This document shows positions 42,559 to 52,501 of a DNA stretch of 64,000 bases, piece by piece. The stretch comes from Streptomyces cinnabarinus (lineage in GTDB: Bacteria > Actinomycetota > Actinomycetes > Streptomycetales > Streptomycetaceae). The translations under genes were made by a program, and so were the position numbers. The stretch is from NCBI RefSeq assembly GCF_027270315.1, contig NZ_CP114413.1, forward strand, positions 558,001-622,000, in the 5' to 3' direction. The notes below the pieces were generated by a model that worked only from the letters and a program-made list of their open reading frames with translations, searched no databases and was not told the DNA's origin. The stretch's first letter is position 1, and every line of letters starts with the position of its first letter.

Positions 42559-43152
42559 TCAGCCGTTCATCCTGCGGCGCCACCGCGGGCCGACCGAGGC
42601 CCACTCCGTCTCCCAGTCCTGCACGCGTCGCCGGTCCAGGCCCTTGCGGGCCAGCCGGCCGCAGCCGACCGCCGCGCCGGCGGCGGCCAGCCCGGCCCAC
42701 GCGCCCAGCAGCGCCGACTCGAACCGCGCTTGCGTGGTGGAGGGAGGCGCAGCGACCAGTTCATCCCCGTCCCTGGTCCAGACGGTGACGGAGGAACCCG
42801 CCTCGCGGCCGGGCTCGACCTTCGCCAGACCGGTACGGGTGTCACCGCTGGAGTCGGTCCAGCGGACCTCGGCCCACACCGAGCCGTCGCTGAGGTCGTC
42901 CGCGGACGGCGTCCTCGGCGCGTTCTCGGTGATCACGGCGGCGACCGGATCCGCCTGCGCGCGTCGTTCGGCGAGGCCGTCCGCGACGGCGGCCCGGGTC
43001 ACCAGCGCCGCACACAGGCCGCCCACGAGGGCGAGGATCCAGCCGATCAGCACGATCCAGGCTTCCACGCGGTCGCTGCGGCGCCGCAGGTCGTTGCGCC
43101 GCCAGCGCCACCACCACACTCTCCGTACGCGGGGACCGGACGTTCTCCGCAT
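42559..43152 (-). CDS. Rv1733c-like two-helix membrane protein (copy 1)
   Basis: A 197-residue membrane protein of the Rv1733c family: Arg-rich N-terminus (RRVWWWRWRRNDLRRRSDRVEAW), first membrane helix at about 32-54 (IVLIGWILALVGGLCAALVT), an extracytoplasmic domain with VWAEVRWTDSSGDTRTG and SVTVWTRDGDEL, second helix at about 143-163, and a basic tail ending DWETEWASVGPRWRRR. It aligns over its full length with the protein at 54998. Rv1733c is a DosR-regulon membrane antigen of unknown function. ATG at 43152 is preceded by GAGGGGG; a GTG nine bases earlier is possible. Confidence 0.82.
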   Translation of the reverse strand: MRRTSGPRVRRVWWWRWRRNDLRRRSDRVEAWIVLIGWILALVGGLCAALVTRAAVADGLAERRAQADPVAAVITENAPRTPSADDLSDGSVWAEVRWTDSSGDTRTGLAKVEPGREAGSSVTVWTRDGDELVAAPPSTTQARFESALLGAWAGLAAAGAAVGCGRLARKGLDRRRVQDWETEWASVGPRWRRRMNG

Positions 43153-43191
43153 CGTCGACACCCCCTCGCCCGTCCGGGATCGGGCCGCTCC

Positions 43192-43881
43192 TCAACCGTC
43201 CTGGGCTCGGCCGTCGGCGAGGTCGGGTTCGAGGGCGGGCCGACGCCATGGGCCCAGCAGCTCGCAGTCCACGCCGACCACTCCCTCGACGGCACGCGCC
43301 AGCCGCACCGCGACGGGTACGAGGGCGGTGCCGTGCACACGGCCGGTGAGCCGTACGACGCCTGCGCGGACGTCGACCCGCACGGCGTCCGGAGCTTCGG
43401 GGAAGAGGAACTCCACGACGTCCGAGCGCACCTCCCGGGCGATGGACTCGTCGTCCCGCAGGAACACTTTGAGCACGTCGGAGCGGCTGACGATGCCCTT
43501 CAGCACACCGTCCTCACCGACCACCGGCAGCCGGTGGACCCCGTAGCGCGCCATGGTCCGGGCGGCCTGCGCCAGCGTGTCGTAGGGGTCGATGGTGACC
43601 GCTGGCGCCGTCATCAGCTCGGCGGCCGTGCGCGCCTCCGCCTTGGCCAGGTCGACTGGCCGGGCTGTCCGGAGCGGGTCGGCTCCGTGGAGCTCCTCCT
43701 TCACCAGCAGATCCGTCTGGGAGACCACGCCCAGGACCCGCTGCTCGTCGTCCACCACCGGCAGACCGCTGACCTGATACCGGCGCATGGCCTTGACCAG
43801 GTCCTTGAACGCGTCGTCGCGCCGCACGGCCACGACGTCGCGGGTCATCACGTCATTCACGATGCTCGGGGTGCCGTCCAT
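43192..43881 (-). CDS. CBS-CBS-BON domain protein (copy 4)
   Basis: A 229-residue protein: CBS1 (IVNDVMTRDVVAVRRDDAFKDL...VLGVVSQTDLLVKEEL), CBS2 (TAAELMTAPAVTIDPYDTLAQA...LKGIVSRSDVLKVFL), then a BON-like domain (VRVDVRAGVVRLTGRVHGTALV) and a short tail. It starts 13 bp after the GWSWL cNMP-fold gene on the same strand, so the pair is one transcription unit. Downstream lies the Rv1733c-like gene, which may be in the same operon (39-bp gap). Confidence 0.88.
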   Translation of the reverse strand: MDGTPSIVNDVMTRDVVAVRRDDAFKDLVKAMRRYQVSGLPVVDDEQRVLGVVSQTDLLVKEELHGADPLRTARPVDLAKAEARTAAELMTAPAVTIDPYDTLAQAARTMARYGVHRLPVVGEDGVLKGIVSRSDVLKVFLRDDESIAREVRSDVVEFLFPEAPDAVRVDVRAGVVRLTGRVHGTALVPVAVRLARAVEGVVGVDCELLGPWRRPALEPDLADGRAQDG

Positions 43882-43894
43882 GGTGTCGTCCAGG

Positions 43895-44359
43895 TCAGCC
43901 CCGGCTGCCGCTGCCGTAGGGCGCGTACAGGTCGAGGAGGCGGGTGCGGGCGGCCTGGAGGCGGCGGGTGGCGACCGCCCCGGCCCACAGCGCCACGGTG
44001 TGGCCCATGGCGGGATCGTCCGCGCACATCCGGCGTACGACGTGCGCGTCGAATTCCTGTGCGCGCACCGGCCCGACCGTCCGGGCGCCGAACCGCCACC
44101 GGTACGGCGGGAAGAGCCAGGACCAGCCCAGCAGATCGCCGGGGCCGAGGGTCTCCAGCTCGACCGGGCGGTGGCCCGGCACACGCATGTCGAGCGACAC
44201 GGTGCCGGACCGGATGATCCAGAAGTGGTCGGCCCGGCCGCCTTCGTGGAACAGGCGGATGCCCGCGGGGAAGAGGGCCTCGCGGGCCAGGCCCATGAGC
44301 CGGCCGCGGTGCTCCGTGGCGAGCGTCCTGTCCGGCCGGGGTGTCGTCGCGGTGGTCAT
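43895..44359 (-). CDS. Stand-alone cNMP-fold protein with GWSWL motif (copy 3)
   Basis: A 154-residue Crp-like beta-roll (FPAGIRLFHEGGRADHFWIIRSGTVSLDM; LGPGDLLG) with no helix-turn-helix. GWSWL at 78-82, W88, GA at 91-92 and EFDA at 102-105 occupy the same positions as in copies 1 and 2, and the tail helix RLQAARTRLLDLY is shared. The canonical GE and Arg that hold the cyclic phosphate are absent. GAGGAGG precedes the ATG at 44359. It heads the operon with CBS-BON and probably the Rv1733c-like gene. Confidence 0.82.
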   Translation of the reverse strand: MTTATTPRPDRTLATEHRGRLMGLAREALFPAGIRLFHEGGRADHFWIIRSGTVSLDMRVPGHRPVELETLGPGDLLGWSWLFPPYRWRFGARTVGPVRAQEFDAHVVRRMCADDPAMGHTVALWAGAVATRRLQAARTRLLDLYAPYGSGSRG

Positions 44360-44418
44360 CTCGCGCCTCCTCGTACGCCGCCTCCTCCCAGCCTCGACGC
44401 CGGGCGCCCACGGCACAT

Positions 44419-44432
44419 GAGCCAACCGGCCC
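44419..44432. promoter_or_regulatory. DevR-type box before cNMP-fold/CBS-BON operon
   Basis: GAGCCAACCGGCCC matches 10 of 12 fixed bases and lies 59 bp upstream of the cNMP-fold start. A degenerate partner (GGGCTCAATGGGCA, 7 of 12) at 44441-44454 is centred 22 bp away. Confidence 0.52.
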
Positions 44433-44506
44433 TACCCGCTGGGCTCAATGGGCACGGCTCCGGCCCCAGGGGTCCCGGTGGACCGGACCGGGCCCGGCGC
44501 CTTGCG

Positions 44507-44520
44507 GGGCTCTTCGGCCC
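44507..44520. promoter_or_regulatory. DevR-type box before the NarK-like gene
   Basis: GGGCTCTTCGGCCC matches 10 of 12 fixed bases, 68 bp upstream of the MFS transporter start in the divergent region. Confidence 0.55.
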
Positions 44521-44588
44521 AGGGGCGGGACCGGTGGTGTTCGGCGAACCTGATCACATATCCGCCCGCAGTCCGAAGGGATCCCGAG

Positions 44589-45824
44589 ATGGCGCAGTCC
44601 CCGTCCCCCGAGCGCCCGAGCCCGACGGTGTCCCCGAGCGCCTGGCTGATGCTGGCCCTGGCCACCGTCGGGTTCGCCGTGAACTTCTGGGCGTGGGCAC
44701 TGCTCAGCCCGCTCGGACCGCGCTTCAAGGACGACCTGGACCTGTCGTCCTTCGAGCAGTCGCTGCTGGTGGCCGTCCCGGTCGTGGTCGGGTCGCTCGG
44801 CCGGATCCCGGTGGGCGCGCTGACCGACCGCTACGGCGGACGGGTGATGTTCCCCCTGGTCTCGGCGGCCACGGTCGTCCCGGTGCTGTACGTCGGGCTC
44901 GCCGGGCACGACTCACTCACCGCGCTGCTGGTCGGCGGCTTCTTCCTCGGCATCGGCGGGACGGCGTTCGCGGTCGGGGTGCCATTCGTCAGCGCCTGGT
45001 TCCCGCCCGAGCGGCGCGGTCTCGCCATCGGCGTCTTCGGCATGGGCATGGGCGGTACGGCGATCAGCGCGCTGACCACGGTGAAGCTCGTGGACGCGTA
45101 CGGCACCGCCAACCCGTTCCTCGTCTGCACCGCCGTCCTGGTGGTCTACGCGGTGGTGGCCGCGCTCGTCCTGCGGGACGCCCCGGGACGCGCGGCGCCG
45201 ACCGAACCGCTGCTGCGGCGCCTGGCGGACACCCTGCGGCTGCCCCTCACCTGGCAGGCGTCGGCGCTGTACGCGGTGGCGTTCGGCGGCTATGTCGCCT
45301 TCTCCGTGTACCTGCCGACCTACCTCAAGACGGCCTACGGGCTCACCCAGACGGACGCGGCGAACCGCATGGCCGGATTCGTGCTGCTGGCGGTGGCGAT
45401 GCGGCCGGTCGGCGGCTGGCTGTCGGACCGGATCGGTCCAGTGCGGGTGCTGTCCGGCTCCCTGGCCGTGGTCGTCGTGAGCGCGCTCGCGCAGTCCTTC
45501 ACACCGTCCCTGGCCCCGGTGGGCACGATCGCCTTCCTGGCGATGGCGGCCGCGCTGGGCTCCGGCAGCGGGGCGACGTTCGCGTTCGTGGCGCTGCTCG
45601 CCCCGCCGGAGCGCACCGGCTCGGTGACCGGCGTGGTCGGAGCCGCGGGCGGCCTCGGCGGCTTCGTACCGCCCCTGGTGATGGGCTCCCTCTACGGTGC
45701 CTACGGCTCGTACGCGCTGGGCCTGCTGCTGCTCGCCGCGGTGGCGCTGGCCGCCCTGGTCTTCACGGAGACCGCGGTACGCCACGCGGCGACCCGGCGG
45801 GTTCCGGCCACCCAGCGCCACTGA
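44589..45824 (+). CDS. MFS transporter, NarK/NNP nitrate-nitrite type
   Basis: A 411-residue major facilitator with about 12 membrane helices. The N-terminal SAWLMLALATVGFAVNFWAWALLSPLGPRFKDDLDLS, the loop GRIPVGALTDRYGGRVMFP, GIGGTAFAVGVPFVSAWFPPERRGLAIGVFGMGMGGTA, and MRPVGGWLSDRIGP match NarK-type nitrate/nitrite transporters. AAGGGA precedes the ATG. Divergent from the cNMP-fold operon, with its own box. NarK2 (Rv1737c) is a DosR-regulon member in M. tuberculosis. No nitrate reductase is in the window, so it would feed an enzyme encoded elsewhere. Confidence 0.86.
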   Translation: MAQSPSPERPSPTVSPSAWLMLALATVGFAVNFWAWALLSPLGPRFKDDLDLSSFEQSLLVAVPVVVGSLGRIPVGALTDRYGGRVMFPLVSAATVVPVLYVGLAGHDSLTALLVGGFFLGIGGTAFAVGVPFVSAWFPPERRGLAIGVFGMGMGGTAISALTTVKLVDAYGTANPFLVCTAVLVVYAVVAALVLRDAPGRAAPTEPLLRRLADTLRLPLTWQASALYAVAFGGYVAFSVYLPTYLKTAYGLTQTDAANRMAGFVLLAVAMRPVGGWLSDRIGPVRVLSGSLAVVVVSALAQSFTPSLAPVGTIAFLAMAAALGSGSGATFAFVALLAPPERTGSVTGVVGAAGGLGGFVPPLVMGSLYGAYGSYALGLLLLAAVALAALVFTETAVRHAATRRVPATQRH

Positions 45825-45837
45825 CCGGCGGCATAAG

Positions 45838-45872
45838 GGGCCGTTCGGCCCTCCGGCCCGGTCCCCCGGCCT
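45838..45872. promoter_or_regulatory. Paired DevR-type boxes, one perfect
   Basis: GGGCCGTTCGGCCC at 45838-45851 is perfect. GGTCCCCCGGCCT at 45860-45872 is a shorter-spaced partner with its centre about 21.5 bp away. They lie just after the NarK-like stop and 89-123 bp before the USP at 45961. Confidence 0.7.
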
Positions 45873-45960
45873 CTGTCGGACACCCTGCCCTCGGACGGAT
45901 CCTGAGGGTGCGGGAACCCCACGTAGGCACGCGAGGGTGCCGCTCCGGGAGGTGTCGGTC

Positions 45961-46854
45961 ATGCTTCGCCCCATCGTCGTAGGACTGGACGGATCCCGCG
46001 AGAGCCTCGCCGCCGCCGACTGGGCGGCCCGGGAGGCGCTCCGGCGCGGGCTGCCGTTGCGGCTGGTGCACGCCTGGGAAGGCGGTGTCCCGCCCGGCGA
46101 GTCGGATCTGCCCGAGCTGGAGGCGCCTCGTCACTGGGCGCGGCGGATCCTGCGTGCCGGCCTGGACCGGCTCAACGAGCGCTATCCGCAGGTGTACCTG
46201 AGTGCCGAGCAGATTCCCCGGCCCGCGCCCGACGCCATGGTCGCGGCGGGCGACGAGTCCGAACTGCTGGTCCTCGGCAGCCGGGCGTTCAGCGGTCTCG
46301 GCGGTCTCATGGCGGGTTCCGTGGCGCTGGCGACGGTGGCGCACGTGACCCGGCCGGTCGTGCTGGTCCGGGCCGATCAGGCGCTCGAGGACGAGCACGA
46401 GCCGGACGAGGCGGGACGACGGTCCGCGCACACGCCGTATCGCCCGCTCGTGGTCGGTGTGGACCCGGCGCAGCAGTGCGACGACCTGCTCGCGTTCGCC
46501 TTCGAGGCCGCGACGCTGCGGGCCGCGCCGCTGCGCGTGGTGCACGCCTGGCGGCTGCCGTACGTACCGCCCGCGCTGGAGGCGAAAGCGCACAGGGAGG
46601 TGCGGCAGCGGGCCGAGCAGGCGCTGGAGGCCGTGCTCGCGCCGTGGCGGAGGAAGCACCCCACGGTGGAGGTCGTCACGGTGGTCGAGGAGGGGCGCCC
46701 GGCTCAGCGGTTGCTCGACACCGCGCGGGACGCCGGTCTGCTGATCGTCGGCCGCAGGATTCGCCCGGCCAGGATCGGCGCGCACACCGGACCCGTGGCG
46801 CACGCGGTGATGCACCACGTGCACTGCCCGGTCGCCGTCGTGCCGCACGGGTGA
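45961..46854 (+). CDS. Universal stress protein, tandem UspA domains
   Basis: A 297-residue tandem USP. Domain 1: IVVGLDGSRESLAAADWAAREA, with GSRAFSGLGGLMAGSVALAT in the ATP-loop position. Domain 2: LVVGVDPAQQCDDLLAFAFEAATLR, ending GRRIRPARIGAHTGPVAHAVMHHVHCPVAVVPHG. GGGAGG precedes the ATG. It closely resembles the USPs at 8100 and 29381. Monocistronic behind a perfect box. Confidence 0.93.
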   Translation: MLRPIVVGLDGSRESLAAADWAAREALRRGLPLRLVHAWEGGVPPGESDLPELEAPRHWARRILRAGLDRLNERYPQVYLSAEQIPRPAPDAMVAAGDESELLVLGSRAFSGLGGLMAGSVALATVAHVTRPVVLVRADQALEDEHEPDEAGRRSAHTPYRPLVVGVDPAQQCDDLLAFAFEAATLRAAPLRVVHAWRLPYVPPALEAKAHREVRQRAEQALEAVLAPWRRKHPTVEVVTVVEEGRPAQRLLDTARDAGLLIVGRRIRPARIGAHTGPVAHAVMHHVHCPVAVVPHG

Positions 46855-46988
46855 ACTTCCTCACTGCTGAACTGCCGCACGAGTTCTGTGCAGGAGCGGC
46901 ACACAGGCTGCACACGGCCTGTCCAATGGCTCGCTACGGTTCTGGCCGATCGATCCCCCGTGCGAAAGCCGAGTCAGGAAGACCCCGG

Positions 46989-47696
46989 ATGGACTACTGC
47001 TCCTCGTGCCGTCGGCATCTCAACGGTGCCCTGGTGTGCCCCGGCTGCGGCGCCTACGCCCCGGACATCGCTCCCCCCATGGCGATGGCGCCCAGGGCAG
47101 TCGGCCCCGACGACACCTGGCACGACGCGGACCCCGCCGTCGAACCACCGGCCGAGGACCCGGCTGCCGTGACTACCGCCCCGGCGGGCCGGGCGGCTCG
47201 GCGACGGCAACGGGCCCGCTGGAAGAAGAACCAGCGCCGGGCCGTGGTGGCCACCGCGGTCGCGCTGGTCGGTGGCGGCCTCACCGTCGCCTCGATGGAC
47301 CGGCAGTCCGGGGACCGGGCCCAGGCGGCCACGGCACCGGACAACACGGCCATGGGCACCGCCGAGGAGCGGCACACCGAGCCCACCGCCCCTGCCTCGA
47401 CACCGCCGGGCACGCCCGGTGCGCGGCCCGGTACGCCGACCGCCCGGCCGTCGGCGCCCAGCGCCCCGCGCGAGCAGTCCGTCGCGGTCGTACCCACGGC
47501 CACGCCGACCGCGGACCGGCCGCGCGATCCGGTCGCTCCCCTGCCCTCGGTGACGTCGGCCGCCCAGTCGCAGGCCGCCTCCGTCGCGCCCGGCACGATC
47601 CCGGAGCCGACGGCCACAGCCCCGGCCACCCCCGCGCCATCGCCCTCGGCGACGGCGCCGTCGGAACTGTGCCTGCTCGTGCTGTGCCTCGGCTGA
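46989..47696 (+). CDS. SCO2400-like zinc-ribbon membrane protein
   Basis: A 235-residue protein. The N-terminal zinc ribbon MDYCSSCRRHLNGALVCPGCGAYAPD has CxxC-x12-CxxC; an acidic linker and a basic patch (RAARRRQRARWKKNQRR) follow, then one membrane helix at about 82-98 (AVVATAVALVGGGLTVAS) and a long Pro/Thr/Ala/Ser-rich extracytoplasmic tail ending ELCLLVLCLG. This is the layout of the SCO2400 family of Streptomyces, whose function is unknown. AGGAAG precedes the ATG. No palindromic box lies upstream, so it may not belong to the regulon. Confidence 0.75.
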   Translation: MDYCSSCRRHLNGALVCPGCGAYAPDIAPPMAMAPRAVGPDDTWHDADPAVEPPAEDPAAVTTAPAGRAARRRQRARWKKNQRRAVVATAVALVGGGLTVASMDRQSGDRAQAATAPDNTAMGTAEERHTEPTAPASTPPGTPGARPGTPTARPSAPSAPREQSVAVVPTATPTADRPRDPVAPLPSVTSAAQSQAASVAPGTIPEPTATAPATPAPSPSATAPSELCLLVLCLG

Positions 47697-47699
47697 TCC

Positions 47700-49488
<1,789 letters not shown>

Positions 49489-49572
49489 CTATCGGTATGG
49501 GGAATGGTGTGGCACGGGATGGCACGGGTCGGCCGCGTGGGCGGCTGGGCTCGGGCAGGTACGTCCGATGCC

Positions 49573-49586
49573 GGACGGGACGGCCC
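49573..49586. promoter_or_regulatory. Possible DevR-type box before the sensor kinase
   Basis: GGACGGGACGGCCC matches 10 of 12 fixed bases, in the 145-bp gap between regulator and kinase, 126 bp from the kinase start. It would allow the kinase a separate autoregulated promoter. Confidence 0.4.
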
Positions 49587-49591
49587 CAGGG

Positions 49592-50287
49592 CTAGCGTCC
49601 CTCCTGGCGCCGCAGCCGGTCCTGGGTCTGGGTCGCGATGACGGCGGCCTGGATCCGGCGTTCCACGCCCAGCTTGGCCAACAGGCGGGAGATGTGGTTC
49701 TTCACGGTCTTCTCCGCGAGGTAGAGCCGCTGGCCGATCTGGCGGTTGGTCAGGCCCTCGCCGATCAGGGCGAGGATCTCCCGCTCGCGGTCGGTGAGCC
49801 CGGGCAGCGGGTCCGGCTCCTCCTCCTGACGCTGGTCGTGGCGCAGCCGCGCCATCAGCCGGGTGGTGGCACTCGGGTCGAGCAAGGACTGCCCGGCGGC
49901 GACCGTGCGCACGGCGGACACCAGGTCCGAGCCCTGGATCTGCTTCAGCACATAGCCGGACGCGCCCGCCATGATCGAGTCGAGCAGAGCGTCCTCGTCG
50001 TCGAACGAGGTCAGCATCAGACAGGCCAACTCGGGCATGCGGGACCGCAGTTCTCGGCAGACGGTCACGCCGTCGCCGTCCGGCAGGCGGACGTCGAGCA
50101 CCGCGACCTGCGGGCGCAGCGCGGGCACCCGGACGAGTGCCTGCTCCACGGTGGCGGCCTCACCGACAACGGTGATGTCGGGCTCGTCGTTCAGCAGGTC
50201 GCGCACGCCCCGCCGGACGACCTCGTGGTCGTCCAGCAGGAAGACCCGGATCGGGTCGTCGGGGCCCGGCCGTCCGCCGTCCGCCAT
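49592..50287 (-). CDS. osdR: DevR/OsdR-like response regulator
   Basis: A 231-residue NarL-family regulator: receiver [20 protein letters not shown] with phospho-acceptor Asp65 ([13 protein letters not shown]), switch Lys in [12 protein letters not shown], and LuxR-type helix-turn-helix [44 protein letters not shown]. It precedes the DevS-like kinase on the same strand, matching devR-devS order. GAGGAGC precedes the ATG. It is the most likely protein to bind the GGGCC-N4-GGCCC boxes in this window, including a perfect one in its own promoter region, so autoregulation is expected. Confidence 0.93.
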   Translation of the reverse strand: MADGGRPGPDDPIRVFLLDDHEVVRRGVRDLLNDEPDITVVGEAATVEQALVRVPALRPQVAVLDVRLPDGDGVTVCRELRSRMPELACLMLTSFDDEDALLDSIMAGASGYVLKQIQGSDLVSAVRTVAAGQSLLDPSATTRLMARLRHDQRQEEEPDPLPGLTDREREILALIGEGLTNRQIGQRLYLAEKTVKNHISRLLAKLGVERRIQAAVIATQTQDRLRRQEGR

Positions 50288-50388
50288 CGAATGCTCCTCG
50301 TCCTGTCGCGTCGTGGTGCCGGATGGCGGTCCACGGGTCGGTGGTCAGTGCTGCTGCGATCTTCGTCCGGCCACGGGGCACGAGGCCA

Positions 50389-50423
50389 GGGCCTCTCGGA
50401 CGCAGGCCGGGGCCGAACGGCCC
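50389..50423. promoter_or_regulatory. Paired DevR-type boxes, one perfect
   Basis: GGGCCGAACGGCCC at 50410-50423 is perfect. GGGCCTCTCGGACG at 50389-50402 matches 9 of 12, centres exactly 21 bp apart. They lie between the divergent regulator (start 50287) and PNPOx-like gene (start 50540). Confidence 0.72.
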
Positions 50424-50539
50424 TAGCCGTACCGGCCTCGATGCGAGTCGAATGATCTGATCGAGCCATCTGTTCGAACCACACCCAGACCCTACGACGG
50501 TTCCCGTTCCCTCCCTAACGACCCGTACGGAAGCCCACC

Positions 50540-50986
50540 ATGCCCCACGACCACGGCCTCCCGACAGCCGCAGGACCACGCCGGAGCATCGAGCTCGACA
50601 GTGCCGAGGCGCTGCGGCTGCTGGGCAGCGTGTCCTTCGGCCGGATCGTCTTCACCCAGCACGCGCTGCCGACGATCCGCCCGGTCAACCATGTCCTGGA
50701 CGGCGGCGACATCGTCATCCGCACCCACGACGGCGCCGCGCTGACCTCCAGGACGCGACAGTCCGGGTCGCCCGGCGTGGTCGTGGCCTACGAGGCCGAT
50801 GTCATCGATCCCCTCACGCACCTCGGCTGGAGCGTCGTCGTCACGGGCTACGCCCATCTGGTCACCGACGCCGACGAGTTGGCCCGCTACGCGACCTTGC
50901 TGCACCCGTGGTCGCAGCAGATGATGAACTACGCGGTGCGTATCCGCCCGGACCTGGTCACCGGGGTCCGGCTCGCGGCGGCCTGA
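50540..50986 (+). CDS. PNPOx-like flavin/F420-binding protein
   Basis: A 148-residue split-barrel protein of the pyridoxamine 5'-phosphate oxidase-like family: LDSAEALRLLGSVSFGRIVFTQHALPTIRPVNHVLDGGDIVIRTHDG, then the central LGWSVVVTGYAHLVTD and a C-terminal VRIRPDLVTGVRL. Such proteins bind FMN, F420 or heme and often reduce small substrates. Divergent from osdR across a box-containing region. Converges on a USP. Comparable PNPOx-like proteins (e.g. Rv0080) belong to the DosR regulon. Confidence 0.87.
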   Translation: MPHDHGLPTAAGPRRSIELDSAEALRLLGSVSFGRIVFTQHALPTIRPVNHVLDGGDIVIRTHDGAALTSRTRQSGSPGVVVAYEADVIDPLTHLGWSVVVTGYAHLVTDADELARYATLLHPWSQQMMNYAVRIRPDLVTGVRLAAA

Positions 50987-51002
50987 CCCCGGCGCGTCGG
51001 CG

Positions 51003-51821
51003 TCAGGGTGTGGGAACCAGGACGACGGGGCAGTGCGAGCGGTGCAGCAGCGTGTGCGCGACAGGGCCGAGGCGACCGCGGCGGCGGTGGGCGCCGATCA
51101 CCACGACGGCCGCTTCGCCCGTGGCCTCCAGCAGGGTGCGGGCGGGGCCGCCGCGGACCGTGCGGGCCTCGACGGAGACCGCCGGATGCCGCTCCTGAAG
51201 ACCGGCGAGGCTGAAGCGCGGTACGGCGCCCTCGGACCGCCCGGTCGCCGCGATCTCCCGTTGCCCCGGGCTGGTCGCCGGGATCAGTGAGGGCAGTTCG
51301 GGGGCGATGAACCGATGGGTCCAGCAGTGCACGACGTCCAGCCCGACGCCACGGCGTTCGGCCTCCGCGAAGGCGTAGGCGGCGGCCTCGGTGTCCGCGT
51401 CGCTCTCCAGCCCGAGCAGCACCCGGCGCGCGCCGTCGCACGGGTGGTCACCACGGACGACCAGCAGGGGGCCTGCCACATGGGCGGCGAGGCCGAGGCT
51501 CACCGAGCGGGCGAGCACCCCGGGGACCGATCCGAGGCCTCTGGTGCCGACAACGGTGAGGGCGGCGCCCGCGCTCGCCCGCACCAGCTCGCCCACGGCG
51601 CCACCGGTCACGGGCGTCGACGTCACGCGCAGACCGGGATGGCGTGCGCGGACACGGGCGACGGCGGCCCCGAGAACGGGACCGGCCTCGTCCCGGTCGG
51701 GTACGGCGTAGACGATCCGCAGCGCGGTCTCCCGCCGTGCCGCCTCGTCCGACGCCCAGTCCAGCGCCCGTACGGCGACCAGGGATCCGTCCACTCCGAC
51801 GACGACGTACTGGGGAGTCAT
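51003..51821 (-). CDS. Universal stress protein, tandem UspA domains
   Basis: A 272-residue tandem USP. Domain 1: VVVGVDGSLVAVRALDWASDEA with GTRGLGSVPGVLARSVSLGL, where the final GS of the ATP loop is replaced by RS. Domain 2: VLLGLESDADTEAAAYAFAEA, ending GAHRRRGRLGPVAHTLLHRSHCPVVLVPTP. GGGAGGAG precedes the ATG. Boxes lie 59-116 bp upstream. It is the most divergent of the tandem USPs here. Confidence 0.92.
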   Translation of the reverse strand: MTPQYVVVGVDGSLVAVRALDWASDEAARRETALRIVYAVPDRDEAGPVLGAAVARVRARHPGLRVTSTPVTGGAVGELVRASAGAALTVVGTRGLGSVPGVLARSVSLGLAAHVAGPLLVVRGDHPCDGARRVLLGLESDADTEAAAYAFAEAERRGVGLDVVHCWTHRFIAPELPSLIPATSPGQREIAATGRSEGAVPRFSLAGLQERHPAVSVEARTVRGGPARTLLEATGEAAVVVIGAHRRRGRLGPVAHTLLHRSHCPVVLVPTP

Positions 51822-51879
51822 GGCTCCTCCCTTCCTCTTCGTGCTCCCGATCCTTCTCGCGTGCGGGAGCCCGCGGCAG

Positions 51880-51937
51880 GGGCCGAGGGAACCCGGCGGC
51901 CGCCGTCCGGCCCATGACCGACGGGACCGTCCGGCCC
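51880..51937. promoter_or_regulatory. DevR-type boxes before a USP
   Basis: GGACCGTCCGGCCC at 51924-51937 matches 11 of 12; GGGCCGAGGGAACC at 51880-51893 matches 9. Their centres are 44 bp apart, about four helical turns. Confidence 0.57.
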
Positions 51938-51944
51938 GCCCGGC

Positions 51945-52385
51945 TCAGAAGGGGAGGCGCACGCCGTACAGCGTGCGCCCGGCGACCAGTTCTCGCCCGG
52001 TCACCAGCTCCGGCTCGATGCGGACGAAGACCTCGTCCGGCGAGGGCACCCAGGAGCGAGGCCCGACACCCTTGAGGCGTGCGGTCTCCGCGGGGTCGGT
52101 GACCACGGCGGCGCAGCCGGTGACGACCACGCTCCAGCCGGACTGCGTGGCCGGGTCCACCTCGTCGGCCTCGAAGGCGACCACGGCACCGTCGACGGCC
52201 CGCACCAGCTCCGAGTCGGCGGCCGTGCACAGCAGCACCGCGCCGTCGTCCGCCAGACGGAAGTTGACGGGCAGGACGGCCGGCAGCGCGCGGCGGGTGT
52301 GGACGATCCGGCCGACCGGCGCCTTGGCCAGCAGGCGCAGGCACTCCTGCCGGTCGAGTTCGCGGAATCCATCGTTGCGGTTCAT
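51945..52385 (-). CDS. PNPOx-like flavin/F420-binding protein
   Basis: A 146-residue split-barrel protein: ELDRQECLRLLAKAPVGRIVHTRRALPAVLPVNFRLADDGAVLLCTA, the central SGWSVVVTGCAAVVTDPAET and the C-terminal VFVRIEPELVTGRELV. It is a paralogue of the proteins at 50540 and 52502. The ATG at 52385 is preferred to an upstream GTG at 52445 because the family begins there. A box lies 79 bp upstream. Probable role: cofactor-dependent reduction or redox sensing in the cytosol. Confidence 0.86.
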   Translation of the reverse strand: MNRNDGFRELDRQECLRLLAKAPVGRIVHTRRALPAVLPVNFRLADDGAVLLCTAADSELVRAVDGAVVAFEADEVDPATQSGWSVVVTGCAAVVTDPAETARLKGVGPRSWVPSPDEVFVRIEPELVTGRELVAGRTLYGVRLPF

Positions 52386-52463
52386 GGGCCTGCCCGTCTC
52401 TCGGCTGATCGCGTCCGTACGCTCTGCTCCGTCATGCTTCGTCACCGCGCCACGCCGTGCTCA

Positions 52464-52477
52464 GGGCCATCAGTCCC
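52464..52477. promoter_or_regulatory. DevR-type box before the second PNPOx-like gene
   Basis: GGGCCATCAGTCCC matches 9 of 12 fixed bases and fits the broader GG-N-CC-N4-G-N-CCC pattern. It lies in the gap after the XRE-PNPOx gene. Confidence 0.42.
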
Positions 52478-52501
52478 GGGGCGGCCCGACAACAGCCCTT
52501 G

